Counted from the first letter of the stretch, positions 54,051 through 63,243 are shown. The stretch is 64,000 bases of DNA from Pelagibius litoralis (GCF_011683915.1 NZ_JAAQPH010000012.1:124001-188000), one strand, 5' to 3'. A program made the numbers and translations. The notes: generated from the sequence alone by a model not told the origin.

Positions 54051-55112
54051 TCACAGGTATCCCAGCTCGTCCCAGATCTTGTACTGCTCACGGAACGCGC
54101 TGTAGGACTCCCAGACTTTCTTGAAGTTCGGGTTGTCGGCGGCCAGCTCGCCGGCGACTTCGTTCCAGGCGCCGTTGAGCGTATCAAGCATCTCGGGCGG
54201 CCAGCGGTGGATACTCACACCCTTTTCCTTGAGCTCCGCCAGGGCGGCACCCTGAATCGCTTCACCCTCGGCGAGGCCTTCGCGGACGTTGTCCCCGCAG
54301 ACCATTTCAATCTGCGCCTTCTGGGTATCGGAGAGGGCGTCGTACTTCTCCTTGTTCATCAGCAACTCGAACAGGGTCGCCTGCTGATGCCAGCCCGGGA
54401 AGTAGTAGTGCTTGGCGACCTGGTAGAAACCGAGGTTCAGGTCGATGGCCGGCATGGAGAACTCGGTCGCATCGATGGAGCCGCGCTCCAGGGCCGGGAA
54501 GATGTCACCGCCGGCCAGAAGCTGGGTGGAAACGCCCATCTTCTCCATGACCTTGGCGCCGAGGCCGAAGAACCGCATCTTCAGGCCCTTCAGGTCGTCG
54601 ACAGAGTTGATTTCCTTGCGGAACCAGCCGGAAGCCTCGGGCGCGATGACGCCGCAGGTGACGGCCTTGATGTTGAACGGGCTGTAGAGCTCGTCCATCA
54701 GCTCTTTGCCGCCTCCGTAGTACATCCAACCGAGGTATTCACCGGCGCGTGGGCCGAAAGGCACGGCCGAGAACATGGCGAAGGTCTCGTCTTTGCCGAC
54801 CCAATAGCCGGCCGTCGACCAGGCTGCGTCCAGCGAGCCTGCCGAGATGGAATCGAACATCTCAAGCGGCGGCACCAGGGCACCGGGCTCGAAGAACTTC
54901 AGGCGGATGTTGCCGCCGGTGGAGCGTTCCATCTTTTCGGAAAGGCTGACGCCCAGGGTACCGAGCTGGGTGAGCTTGCTGCCAAAGGCGCTGCCCATGT
55001 TCCAGCGGATACGTTTGTCTTGAGCCTCGGCGTCGCCGGGCCACGCAAATGCCACGACGGCGCCGATAGTAAGCGCCGAGACGGCAAGCTTGAAGGTATC
55101 GCGGATGCGCAT
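54051..55112 (-). CDS. dctP: TRAP transporter substrate-binding protein (DctP family, TakP-like)
   Basis: A 353-residue periplasmic protein with signal peptide (ending DAEAQ). The DctP fold is seen in IRWNMGSAFGSKLTQLG, LKFFEPGALVPPLEMFDSISAGSLDAAWS (in part), LKGLKMRFFGLGAKVMEKMG and EFSMPAIDLNLGF. The RWNMGSAF opening and overall layout resemble TakP, which binds alpha-keto acids such as pyruvate with sodium. It is the first gene of a complete DctPQM operon. Confidence 0.93.
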   Translation of the reverse strand: MRIRDTFKLAVSALTIGAVVAFAWPGDAEAQDKRIRWNMGSAFGSKLTQLGTLGVSLSEKMERSTGGNIRLKFFEPGALVPPLEMFDSISAGSLDAAWSTAGYWVGKDETFAMFSAVPFGPRAGEYLGWMYYGGGKELMDELYSPFNIKAVTCGVIAPEASGWFRKEINSVDDLKGLKMRFFGLGAKVMEKMGVSTQLLAGGDIFPALERGSIDATEFSMPAIDLNLGFYQVAKHYYFPGWHQQATLFELLMNKEKYDALSDTQKAQIEMVCGDNVREGLAEGEAIQGAALAELKEKGVSIHRWPPEMLDTLNGAWNEVAGELAADNPNFKKVWESYSAFREQYKIWDELGYL

Positions 55113-55375
55113 GTCGACTAAGTCCTCCCGTGTTGTTCACACCCACCGTGTATCCCGGCGGGCTTTGGTTTTATTTCCCCCCTCTGGAGGCTACCCAAGT
55201 CCCTAATTTAGGCATCCCTCAAAGTGCAGAGAAGCTAGCCCAAGGTACCCCGGCGAACAAGCCCAAAGCATGGTCGGATAGAGTCGTTTGAATGTATGCC
55301 TATGACCGTGAAACAACGTTTTCCGGTCAAGCTGACAGGCCCTATCGGTGAGAGATATCCGGCGTTTGGGTTCGC

Positions 55376-56410
55376 TCAGCTCGGGTCGGGCGCGCCGGTA
55401 CGGCGCCTCAATACCCCGACCTCGCGGTAGAAGCGCAGCGCCCCGGCATGAAGCGGTATGCCGACCCCCTCCAGCGCCGTCTCCAGGCGGATCGCGCGGC
55501 CTTTGGCGTGGCCCCGGTCCAAAAGGCGTCGCGCGTCACTGCGCCACAGGGCCTGGAGGATGCCGTAGACGGTTTCTTCGCTGACGTCGTCGCGCGTGAT
55601 CCACTGCGCGGCCACAGTCAGCGTCTCCACCTTTCGAACACCCTCATAGGTGCCGCCGGGAATGACATCAAGCTGCAGGAAGGGATTGACCTTGACGAGC
55701 TCGGCGGTTTCCGGACCGTTGAGGGGCAGCAGGCGGATTTTCGCCTGTTCGCTGGCCCATTGAATGACCTTGGCGGGATAACCCGCAATCAGGAAAAAGG
55801 CATCCAGCTCACCGGTGACCAGCTTTTCCATGGCGTCGTCCGACTTGAGGTAGGACACGAAAACGCCTGTTTCGACGAGGTCGAAAGCCTCCAGAACAAG
55901 CTCGGCGCCGACCAGCGTGCCGGAGCCTGCCTCGTCCAGGGCGACACGGCGTCCTGCCAGGTCGCCGACGCTTTCGATGTCGCTCTCGTCGCGCACCACG
56001 ATGTGAAAAGATTCCGGATAGAGATTGGCGATGGCGCGCAGGGATGTCTGACGCCCGTCCTCTTCAAAGGCGCCAACGCCGCTAAAAGCCCAGAAGGCGA
56101 CGTCGGACTGAACGAAGCCGGACTCGATCTGCCCAGCGGCAATGCCCTTCACATTGGCCACCGAGCCGCTCGAAGACTGGGCAACGGCAACGAGGCCCGG
56201 AACGCCGCAGACCTCCTCCGCTTCGCAGTGCCCGGCGGGGTTGCTGATGGCCTGGGCGACCAGCCCGGCGATGGGATAATAGGTGCCCCCAATGCCGCCG
56301 GTGCCGATGCGGAACAGCGAAAGCTGCTCCGCGGCGAGCGGGGAGGCTGCAAAACACAGCAGAATCACGGCAGCCAGCTTTGGAAGCGGCCTCGGCGGAG
56401 CCTTGCTCAC
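55376..56410 (-). CDS. TAXI-family TRAP solute-binding protein (orphan, divergent)
   Basis: A 344-residue secreted protein; signal peptide AAVILLCFAASPLAA. The family motif is diverged: FRIGTGGIGGTYYPIAGLVAQAIS, QSSSGSVANVKGIAAGQIESGFVQSD (in part), DEAGSGTLVGAELVLEAFDL. No permease gene accompanies it. It sits 263 bp downstream of dctP on the same strand and is preceded by its own 331-bp spacer. Compared with the two other TAXI proteins here it belongs to a different subgroup. Confidence 0.88.
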   Translation of the reverse strand: MSKAPPRPLPKLAAVILLCFAASPLAAEQLSLFRIGTGGIGGTYYPIAGLVAQAISNPAGHCEAEEVCGVPGLVAVAQSSSGSVANVKGIAAGQIESGFVQSDVAFWAFSGVGAFEEDGRQTSLRAIANLYPESFHIVVRDESDIESVGDLAGRRVALDEAGSGTLVGAELVLEAFDLVETGVFVSYLKSDDAMEKLVTGELDAFFLIAGYPAKVIQWASEQAKIRLLPLNGPETAELVKVNPFLQLDVIPGGTYEGVRKVETLTVAAQWITRDDVSEETVYGILQALWRSDARRLLDRGHAKGRAIRLETALEGVGIPLHAGALRFYREVGVLRRRTGAPDPS

Positions 56411-56741
56411 GTTCTCACATTTCCATCAACACAAAGAGGGGCAACGCCCGATAAAAAAGTTCTGCGGGGGCGGGTTTCAGCCCGGGACTGAACACAAATA
56501 AGGTCCCTCTGCTCCCCAAGTCCAGGCATATCCCGCCCGATCACAATGTTCACGTCAAGCAATCAATCTCAGGTTATATGGTGAATTATCGCAGAATAGC
56601 CGCCGATTCGTTAAGGAGTTGTCGTACGCAGGCTCGATCGCGACCAGATTGCCGGTCTTTGGGTTCTGGGGCAGCGGCCCTGCTTCCCGGACTACTGGCG
56701 GGATTGCAATGCCCTGTGGGAATCGCTATAACGCGCCGCGC
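56411..56741. other. Intergenic region upstream of tRNA-Pro (331 bp)
   Basis: No coding frame is convincing. It contains the promoter of the TAXI gene (minus) and that of the tRNA (plus). Bases about 56560-56605 are AT-rich (TTATATGGTGAATTATC), a possible tRNA promoter. No attachment-site duplication near the tRNA was seen. Confidence 0.4.
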
Positions 56742-56818
56742 CGGGGAGTAGCTCAGCCTGGTAGAGCACTACGTTCGGGACGTAGGGGCCGGAGGTTCGA
56801 ATCCTCTCTCCCCGACCA
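56742..56818 (+). tRNA. tRNA-Pro (anticodon CGG), CCA encoded
   Basis: A complete 77-nt cloverleaf: acceptor CGGGGAG/CTCCCCG, D-arm with GAGC closing the stem, anticodon arm CTACG-TTCGGGA-CGTAG with anticodon CGG reading CCG (Pro), and a T-arm with GGTTCGAATCC. Discriminator A (56815) followed by encoded CCA (56816-56818). Nothing about the sequence suggests a pseudogene. Confidence 0.95.
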
Positions 56819-56992
56819 ACTAACGGGTATTTGACGACGATAAGTCTCGTCAGCCCTGGATTGGTCCGGCAAGCAGGCGCAGCAAGCCCTCTCGGGAAAT
56901 CAGAATTATCCGGTCCAGGCGACACCCGTGACGGGCAGGGGCCAGAGTGTCTGGCCCAAGCCCCGGTCAACCTTAACCCCGATAACCTTGCG

Positions 56993-58234
56993 TCAGCCGG
57001 GCTGGCGTCCGGACGTAGAGGCCACCACCTCGCCGGGGGCTGTGTCATTGGCCGCGCCCGGGGCTGCTCCCGGGGCCGCCCCGGAGGTGCTGCCCTGACG
57101 CTCCTGCGCGGCTTGATGGACGGCCTGGACGCTCTGGGGCTGTCCGCTGCCCGGGTTGTGGCGCAGACGGCCGACCGGCAGCAGCTTGCGAAAACCCGAC
57201 AGCAGCTTGTTGAAGTTCCTGGGCGGTTCGTCGACCTGTTCCGCCTGGCCGCCCGCGTGAAAGGGGTCCGCGTGAATCTGCTCTTTCCTGATACCGAAGT
57301 CCGCGACGACCTTTGACACCGCGTTGACCATTTCGGGTGGCCCGGCCATGTAAAACTGTGCCGTGGTATGGGCGATCAGATCCTGCGTCAGCACATCGGT
57401 CAGCATGCCGGTGCGGCGCTGGGTCTCGCCCTGTGGTTCGGAGAGTACCGTTTCCACTTTCAGGTTTTTGTAACGGGCGACCAGCCCCTGAAGTTCGCCT
57501 TCGTCGTAGACGTGCTCTTCGCTGCGGACACCGAAATACAGATGCACCCGGCGGTCCGGCTGGTTGAGCAGTGCCGTACGGATAATCGATTTGGCCGGCG
57601 CCAAACCGGAGCTGCCGGCGACCAGCACCAGTGGGCTGCGGTCTTCCGGACGCAGATGGGCGTTACCGAAGGGGCCTTCGATCTTGACCGTGTCGCCGAC
57701 CTTCAGGTCCTCGGCGATGTGATTGCTGACGGCGCCGCCGGGGATCAGCCTGATATGGAATTCCAATGCTTCTTCGCCCGGGGTATTGGCCATGGAGTAG
57801 GCGCGGGCAGGCAGATCCGCAAACCGCAGGCGCGCGAACTGTCCGGCGGCGAACTGCAGGGTTTCTTCCGGCCAGACGAAGATGCGTTTGATGGTGGGGC
57901 TGACCTGCTCGATGTTCGTCACCTGGGCATCCATCTTGCGGATCGGCAGGTCGATGCTGAGCGTTCCGCCGAGCCAGGATACATGCACATCGCAGAGCGG
58001 CTTGGCCCGGCAGGCGAGCACAAAGCCGGCGCTCTTCTCGGCGTCGGTCAAAACCTCGCGGTCATAGCCCGACATGCTGACGTCGCCCGCGAGCAGCAGG
58101 CTCTTGCATGCCCCGCATTCACCGGTGCGGCATCCGTGCGGGAAGGGAACGCCGGATGCCAGGGCGGCGTCCAGAATTGTTGAGCGCCCGGTCTCTACCG
58201 GCAAAGGCCACTGTCTGATGGTAAGTCTGGTCAT
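56993..58234 (-). CDS. Ferredoxin-type flavoprotein NAD(P)H reductase (2Fe-2S + FAD + NAD)
   Basis: A 413-residue protein. It has a plant-type 2Fe-2S domain with Cys35, Cys40, Cys43 and Cys75, an FAD domain with RAYSMANTPG, and an NAD domain with VAGSSGLAPAKSIIRTALL. It passes electrons between NAD(P)H and a downstream acceptor, as in CDP-6-deoxy-glucoseen reductase-type or oxygenase reductases. After residue 340 it has an unusual low-complexity C-terminal tail rich in Gln, Ala, Gly and Pro. ATG 58234 is used (AAGGAC upstream); a TTG at 58261 would overlap the upstream stop. It follows the cytochrome fusion gene and probably forms its redox partner. Confidence 0.9.
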   Translation of the reverse strand: MTRLTIRQWPLPVETGRSTILDAALASGVPFPHGCRTGECGACKSLLLAGDVSMSGYDREVLTDAEKSAGFVLACRAKPLCDVHVSWLGGTLSIDLPIRKMDAQVTNIEQVSPTIKRIFVWPEETLQFAAGQFARLRFADLPARAYSMANTPGEEALEFHIRLIPGGAVSNHIAEDLKVGDTVKIEGPFGNAHLRPEDRSPLVLVAGSSGLAPAKSIIRTALLNQPDRRVHLYFGVRSEEHVYDEGELQGLVARYKNLKVETVLSEPQGETQRRTGMLTDVLTQDLIAHTTAQFYMAGPPEMVNAVSKVVADFGIRKEQIHADPFHAGGQAEQVDEPPRNFNKLLSGFRKLLPVGRLRHNPGSGQPQSVQAVHQAAQERQGSTSGAAPGAAPGAANDTAPGEVVASTSGRQPG

Positions 58235-58257
58235 GTCGGCAGGGTCCTTGGATCGGG

Positions 58258-59946
58258 TCAACGCAGCTCGAGCTGCACGGGTCTCAGGTGGAAACTGTGT
58301 CGGGTTTGTGTGTGATCAAACACCGCGACCCAGAGGTAGGTCCCGTCGCCGATCGTTACGTCGTAGTCGGATGTCGCCTCAAGCTTGCGCTTGACCTCCA
58401 TGCGCCACCAGCCGTCATGCCATTGGGCGACGGCCTCAACGTCGCCGCGGTCGCCCTGAAAGGGCTCTTCGGCGATCACGCTTGGCATGATTGTTCCGAT
58501 GGGAAACTGGGCATCGCCTTCAGGCGTGGCCGGAACCATCAGGCTGCGTGGCAGCCACCAGAGACCTTCGTCGCTGACCGTTGGATCCATAGAGATGGGG
58601 CCCATACGCTCTTCCAGGATTTCAGGCGAGCGGGGCAGCCAGCGGGGCTGTATCGTTCCGGTGTCGAACTTCTCCCAGTTCATGGTAAAGCCGCCGCCGG
58701 ACTTCGGATCCTGGGTGTAGCCGCCGGTGTAGCGCGCCGAGGGGTTCTCGGGCGCTGTGCGCGGCGGGCCGAAGTAGTTGTCGTCGATCTGCCCCAGGGG
58801 GCCGCCGACGCGAACCGACTTCCAATGCCAGACATCGACCACCGAGCCGTCTGTCGTGTAGTGCAGTCCACGGCCGCCTTTCGGGCCCGGTAAGCCGCTC
58901 AGCGGGCGCTGGCCGAGGTGGGAGGTATGCAGCGCGGCAAGCTGTGAGTCCTCCGACAGCATGACCGCAAACTTGTCCTCGTAGTATTCGTCTTCATCAG
59001 CGCGCGCGAAGTCGGTTTGCACCACGCGCCAACCCTCGGCGGTTTTCTCCAGTGGCAGATGCTTCTGGCTGCGCGTCGTGTCGGGCCACTCGAAGAGCAG
59101 ATAGGCGTTCTCGCCGTCGTGTACCGCACGGAGATGAACCGGGGTCGTTCCGTCGGGCAGGTTGGCCCCCTTGTGGGTATCGACCACCACCACGGCGGCG
59201 CTCTGCCAGGCCGCATCGTCGACCTCTCCGTCCAGGCTCGGCGGGGCGCTCACCTTCTCGACGATCAGCTTGTTCAAAGTCATCTGGTCGAGGGCGAACA
59301 GACCGGCCGCGAAGGCGCCGGCGCCGGCGAAGGCAATCAGCGCCGCAGCGATGTAGGCGAGCCGAGGTGTCACGATTTTCAACAGGCCGCGCCAGCCGGC
59401 CATAGCCCACTGGGCGATCACATGAAGGAAGATATAGGCGAAAAGCGTCCAGGCCACGATGCGATGCAGACTGGTCACCAGGCTTTGCTCACCCGGCCAC
59501 AGATTGAAATACATCAGGCTGCCGGTGACGGCAGCGGCGCCGACCAGCAGGAAGGCCAACCAGTAGATAAGAACGTTGATGGATTGCCAACGGGTCCGGC
59601 GGTCATGGGACGAGAGCGCCCGAAAGCGGCTGGCATCCAATGCGACGCGGGGGGCAAGGCGGGCGACGAGAAGGAAAACGACGTAGGCGATACAGGCCGC
59701 CGTCAGTGCCCAGGCGGACCATATGTGCAGCACATAGACGTCGCCCTGCGGCAGAACCGCAGTGACGGCTAATGACCAGGAAGCATCCAGAGCATCGCTG
59801 GCAATTCTAAGGCCGGTGGTAAGGTTAACAAGGAAGAGAGCGACGATGGTCCAGTGGAGGGCTGCGGTAGCGAAATCGCTTCGAAGTCGCTGTTGCCAGC
59901 CGGCCGGGGCGGCCGGTTCCGGCACATCTGCTTTCTGCACAATCAA
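58258..59946 (-). CDS. Cytochrome b561 / ethylbenzene-dehydrogenase-like heme-domain fusion
   Basis: A 562-residue membrane protein. Residues about 25-210 form a four- to five-helix cytochrome b561-type domain with candidate heme ligands His31, His74, His161 and His175. The remaining about 330 residues form a periplasmic beta-rich domain of the ethylbenzene-dehydrogenase gamma/heme-binding type (LDGEVDDAAWQSA, LLFEWPDTTRSQKHLP, and a C-terminal DGTYLWVAVFDHTQTRHSFH). Such pairings move electrons between a membrane quinone pool and periplasmic partners. The molybdoenzyme subunits usually served by this fold are not encoded nearby. It is followed directly by the reductase gene. Confidence 0.88.
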   Translation of the reverse strand: MIVQKADVPEPAAPAGWQQRLRSDFATAALHWTIVALFLVNLTTGLRIASDALDASWSLAVTAVLPQGDVYVLHIWSAWALTAACIAYVVFLLVARLAPRVALDASRFRALSSHDRRTRWQSINVLIYWLAFLLVGAAAVTGSLMYFNLWPGEQSLVTSLHRIVAWTLFAYIFLHVIAQWAMAGWRGLLKIVTPRLAYIAAALIAFAGAGAFAAGLFALDQMTLNKLIVEKVSAPPSLDGEVDDAAWQSAAVVVVDTHKGANLPDGTTPVHLRAVHDGENAYLLFEWPDTTRSQKHLPLEKTAEGWRVVQTDFARADEDEYYEDKFAVMLSEDSQLAALHTSHLGQRPLSGLPGPKGGRGLHYTTDGSVVDVWHWKSVRVGGPLGQIDDNYFGPPRTAPENPSARYTGGYTQDPKSGGGFTMNWEKFDTGTIQPRWLPRSPEILEERMGPISMDPTVSDEGLWWLPRSLMVPATPEGDAQFPIGTIMPSVIAEEPFQGDRGDVEAVAQWHDGWWRMEVKRKLEATSDYDVTIGDGTYLWVAVFDHTQTRHSFHLRPVQLELR

Positions 59947-59955
59947 GTTCCCTGC

Positions 59956-61647
59956 TCAATCACCCCCCATGCGGCTTAGTTGCGCCACCTTCTTTTCAGG
60001 CGGGTGTGCCTGTTGATCCTCGAATTCCTCGGCCTCTCCCAAAGCTGGCGGAAGGACAATGCTGGCTGTTGTGCCTACCCCCCTTTCGCTTCTCAACCTT
60101 AGCTCACCAGAGTGCAGTTCGACCAGTGCCTTTGTAAGCGGCAGCCCCAGGCCGGTGCCTTCGAAACGCCGCGAGAGAGAATGATCAATCTGCGTAAAGG
60201 GTTGCATGGCTAACGCCATTTCCTTCTCGGTCATGCCGATGCCTGTATCGGCAACCTGAAGCTCGCTGACACCGTTGCCGGAGAGCACGGCTTTCAGGGT
60301 GACGCTGCCACCGCTGGGCGTAAATTTGATGGCGTTGGAAAGAAGGTTAAGAAGGATCTGCCTAAGCCGGGTTTTGTCCGCAACAAGGTCTGGCATGTGG
60401 GCCGCTGACTCGACTTTCATGGCGACCCCGGCGCTCGAGGCGCGCTCTCCCATCAAACGGCTGCACGAGCTGAACAGATCGTCGATATTGATGCGATCAT
60501 GACGGAGATCCAGCTTGCCGGCTTCGACCTTGGCGATGTCGAGAATGTCGTTGATGATTTCCAGCAGGTGTCGCCCGCTTTGATGAATATCGACGGCGTA
60601 TTCGTTGTAACGGTCGTTGCCCAGGGCGCCGTGCAACTCGCGCTGCATGATTTCTGAAAAGCCGATAATGGCATTCAGCGGCGTGCGCAGTTCGTGGCTC
60701 ATGTTGGCCAGGAATTCCGACTTTGCCCGGTTGGCGGCCTCCGCCTCGTCGCGCGCCTGGGCCAGCTCTGCGCTGCGCTTTGCCTCCTCCTCCTGAAGGC
60801 GCTGGTTTTCGATCGACTTGGCTTTGAACACCTGGACGGCACGGGCCATATCACCCACCTCGTTGCCGCGGTCCAGGTTCGGGACATCCGCCGAGATCTC
60901 GCCCGTCGCGATGCGTCGCATGGAAGCAACCAGCGAAGTGACCGGACGGGCGATGCGGAAGACGAGGAGATACCAGATGACCGCCAGGGCGATCAGCCCG
61001 CTGCCGAAAGCAGCGGCCGACCAGGCCGAGAGCTTTGCCTGGATGCGCTTCAGTTCCTCGAAGTTCTCGGCAGAATGCTCCGCCACGCGTTTGCGAACAG
61101 TGTCGGTAAAGACACTCAGCGCGCCACGGTAATCCAACCACTCATCGTGGTTACGCTCCAGGCGCGCCAGCTCGGCTGGTGAAGGGACCGGCTCGGTCAC
61201 CTCAAACAGCAACCGGGTCCGTTCAAGAAAAGCCGGCAGCCCTTTAATCGCTTTTGCGGCGCGCGCTTTTGTCTGCTCGTCGGAGAAGTCCGAGAGACGT
61301 TCGTCCACCAGGCCCCAGTGCTCGATGATGCGGTTGCCGAGACCGGGCAGTTCATAGGCGATACTCTGCGCCGCGTAGACCCCGCCGCTGACACCGATGA
61401 TCCGATAGCTGAGGAGGGCCAGGTCGTTTGCCAGGGTGTCGATGGCCCGACGGGAGGCCTCGTTTTCCTCAACGATGTCGCGCATCAGCGCATGATCGCG
61501 CTGCAGCGCATAGGAAAGCGCCGCGAACTGTGCAACCAGGACAACCAGAAACACCAACAGGGCCATCTGGGCCTGAGTCCTGATCCTTCCGAACCATCCT
61601 AGCCGTCGAGCCCGACGAACCAAAAGGCGAGCCCTTTCATCTATCAA
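59956..61647 (-). CDS. Membrane-bound HAMP sensor histidine kinase
   Basis: A 563-residue kinase: helix about 28-48, periplasmic sensor domain about 49-205, second helix about 213-232, HAMP (233-285), coiled coil, HisKA with [19 protein letters not shown] (His318) and HATPase ([19 protein letters not shown]). No response regulator is next to it. It is 9 bp upstream of the cytochrome-fusion gene (same strand), so it probably senses a signal relevant to that redox system, with a distant partner regulator. Confidence 0.92.
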   Translation of the reverse strand: MIDERARLLVRRARRLGWFGRIRTQAQMALLVFLVVLVAQFAALSYALQRDHALMRDIVEENEASRRAIDTLANDLALLSYRIIGVSGGVYAAQSIAYELPGLGNRIIEHWGLVDERLSDFSDEQTKARAAKAIKGLPAFLERTRLLFEVTEPVPSPAELARLERNHDEWLDYRGALSVFTDTVRKRVAEHSAENFEELKRIQAKLSAWSAAAFGSGLIALAVIWYLLVFRIARPVTSLVASMRRIATGEISADVPNLDRGNEVGDMARAVQVFKAKSIENQRLQEEEAKRSAELAQARDEAEAANRAKSEFLANMSHELRTPLNAIIGFSEIMQRELHGALGNDRYNEYAVDIHQSGRHLLEIINDILDIAKVEAGKLDLRHDRINIDDLFSSCSRLMGERASSAGVAMKVESAAHMPDLVADKTRLRQILLNLLSNAIKFTPSGGSVTLKAVLSGNGVSELQVADTGIGMTEKEMALAMQPFTQIDHSLSRRFEGTGLGLPLTKALVELHSGELRLRSERGVGTTASIVLPPALGEAEEFEDQQAHPPEKKVAQLSRMGGD

Positions 61648-61670
61648 TTACGCCAGACCTCTTTAGCGGG

Positions 61671-62090
61671 TCAGCGCGCGATGGGAAACTCACTGGAAGC
61701 CCATTCGGAAAATCCGCCGCGCATCCACATCACGTTGGTATACCCGGCCTCGACGGCACGTTTGGCTGCCCAGTAGCTTTTCCAGCCGGTTGTGCCATGA
61801 CTATAGAACAGAACACTATCGGACTTGTTTGGCCCAAGAAAGCTGGTGTCCAGGGTTGTTTCCTGCGCGTCGTAGTATGCCGCCGCAGACTGTGCCCCCG
61901 GCACGTGCCCGTCGACAAAGGACGCTTTTTTGCGCAGATCGTAAATGAAAATGCCTTGTTCCAGCATCGGCTTCAGCTCTTGTGCTGACACGATGGTTAC
62001 GCCCTCAAGATTTAGGGGCGTTTCCTCCGCGGCACCGGCTGGTCCGGCAAGACCCAGACAGAGAACAACGGCACTAATAAGCCACCTCAT
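61671..62090 (-). CDS. Periplasmic rhodanese-fold protein lacking catalytic cysteine
   Basis: A 139-residue protein with a signal peptide (MRWLISAVVLCLGLAGPAGAA) and a rhodanese domain (IFIYDLRKKASFVDGHVPGA; MWMRGGFSEW). In periplasmic relatives the active loop reads Cys-x-Gly-x-x-Cys-Trp-Lys-Ser; here it is Ser97-His-Gly-Thr-Thr-Gly-Trp-Lys-Ser, so both cysteines are gone (the Ser codon is AGT). The mature protein has no cysteine at all and cannot act as a sulfurtransferase; it may bind anions or a partner protein. It is 23 bp upstream of the kinase gene. Confidence 0.92.
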   Translation of the reverse strand: MRWLISAVVLCLGLAGPAGAAEETPLNLEGVTIVSAQELKPMLEQGIFIYDLRKKASFVDGHVPGAQSAAAYYDAQETTLDTSFLGPNKSDSVLFYSHGTTGWKSYWAAKRAVEAGYTNVMWMRGGFSEWASSEFPIAR

Positions 62091-62301
62091 GACAAGTCAC
62101 TCCGTTTCGTTAAGCATATTTTAGCTCACAAACTAGTGACTGGAAACTAATGAGGCATTAACAGCCGTGGCCCTATCAAACCGAAAGTTGATGAAGCTTT
62201 CGTGAAGAGTATGCGTGGCGGCGTTCGCCGCGCTCTTCTCCATGATCGATCTCGCCCATTTTGTGAGCGAAAAATACACCCAATAGAAGAGGAAGTAATA
62301 T

Positions 62302-62805
62302 TTAGTGCCGTCGGCGTTGTATTGCGATCCGATCGAGCATGCGGGTGTCGATGTTCGTCGGCAGCCCGGTCCGGGGGCTTTCCCCCATTTCGGCGGTGCC
62401 GAGGCGGGCCCCTGCCAGGGTTGCATCCGCCAAATCGGTGCCGCGCAGGTCGGCCTTCTCAAAATCCGATCGGGAAAGATCCGCACCGCATAGACTGGCG
62501 GCGTCCAAGCGGCTGTTTTCGAACCGGCAGCCGGCCAGGGTGGTCCTTTCAAGCTTTGCGTTGGACAGATCGGTGTCGCTGAAATCGCATTCGATGATAT
62601 CGGCGCCGCTCAGATCGATCCCCTGAAGATCCATGCCCGAGAGATCGCAGCGCAGCAGGACAACCCGGCGCCCATCCCAGGCGCCTTGTTGGTAGCGCGC
62701 GTGAACTGAGAGCAGTTTTTCCAGTTCCTTACGGCTTATCCGCCGGCGGCTCAGCACGTGCTGCGGCGGGCGGTCTCGCGTGATGAACTCAGGAAATCCG
62801 GACAT
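62302..62805 (-). CDS. Pentapeptide-repeat protein
   Basis: A 167-residue protein. After an N-terminal helical segment (RRRISRKELEKLLSVHARYQQG), about eight to nine A(D/N)LxX-type repeats run from CDLSGMDLQGIDLSGADI to ADLRGTDLADATLAGARL, forming a right-handed beta-helix. Roles of such proteins include DNA mimicry, scaffolding and unknown functions. The start ATG 62805 has GGAGG nine bases upstream. Upstream on the same (minus) strand is a strong terminator at 62857-62890, so its mRNA may be attenuated. Confidence 0.9.
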   Translation of the reverse strand: MSGFPEFITRDRPPQHVLSRRRISRKELEKLLSVHARYQQGAWDGRRVVLLRCDLSGMDLQGIDLSGADIIECDFSDTDLSNAKLERTTLAGCRFENSRLDAASLCGADLSRSDFEKADLRGTDLADATLAGARLGTAEMGESPRTGLPTNIDTRMLDRIAIQRRRH

Positions 62806-62856
62806 TTTCTGCGCCTCCGTGTGGTCGTTCCTTCGGCCTGTATAAAGACGGTGGAC

Positions 62857-62890
62857 AAAAAAAGGGGGGCCGAAGTAATCCGGGCCCCCC
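62857..62890 (-). terminator. Minus-strand rho-independent terminator in the leader of the pentapeptide-repeat gene
   Basis: Stem GGGGGGCC/GGCCCCCC (62864-62871 and 62883-62890) with an 11-base loop; on the minus strand it is followed by TTTTTTT. No minus-strand gene ends just upstream of it (the nearest, the polyprenyl synthase, ends at 63616), so it is likely an attenuator or ends a small RNA read from the AT-rich region. Confidence 0.75.
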
Positions 62891-63087
62891 AATCTTGAAT
62901 ATGCAACATACGGTCACAATCGTCCGAGAGATCTAAGATGCGATGCGAAGTATTTAGATCAGGAACTGAGAATTTTTGATCTCTCTATGTGATGATGAGA
63001 ATATACTTCCGGCTCGATTGAATGTCAACTACAGAACGAAATTTTTTGCATTTATATTCGATATGTAAAATTTTATATTATTAATTA

Positions 63088-63152
63088 TAGGGCAATATAG
63101 CCGTATAATGCCACAAAAGTTCGAAGATCGGCTTTAATTAGGGCAATATAGC
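63088..63152. promoter_or_regulatory. Two direct repeats TAGGGCAATATAGC (operator-like), with a third inverted site at 63211
   Basis: TAGGGCAATATAGC occurs at 63088-63101 and 63139-63152, exactly 51 bp apart, about five helical turns. The core TAGGGCAAT recurs inverted at 63211-63219. The spacing and location directly upstream of a small HTH gene suggest a self-regulating operator array. The repeats are seen; the binding protein is inferred. Confidence 0.6.
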
Positions 63153-63207
63153 AAAATCAGGGTTTTGCCTGCGGGCGAAATGTCCGTCTTTCTCTTGATG
63201 TTAGGGA

Positions 63208-63243
63208 CTAATTGCCCTATTGTAGGGTTCGGATGGCAATTAG
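63208..63243 (+). promoter_or_regulatory. Inverted repeat at the HTH gene ribosome-binding site
   Basis: CTAATTGCC (63208-63216) and GGCAATTAG (63235-63243) form nine-base arms around an 18-base spacer, ending directly at the GGGGGAGG Shine-Dalgarno. It could be an operator (dyad) or an mRNA hairpin masking translation. Confidence 0.5.

Noticed and set aside
56742-56818. tRNA-Pro as an integration site for a mobile island
   Set aside because: No integrase, no duplicated 3' tRNA end and no change of gene style downstream were seen.
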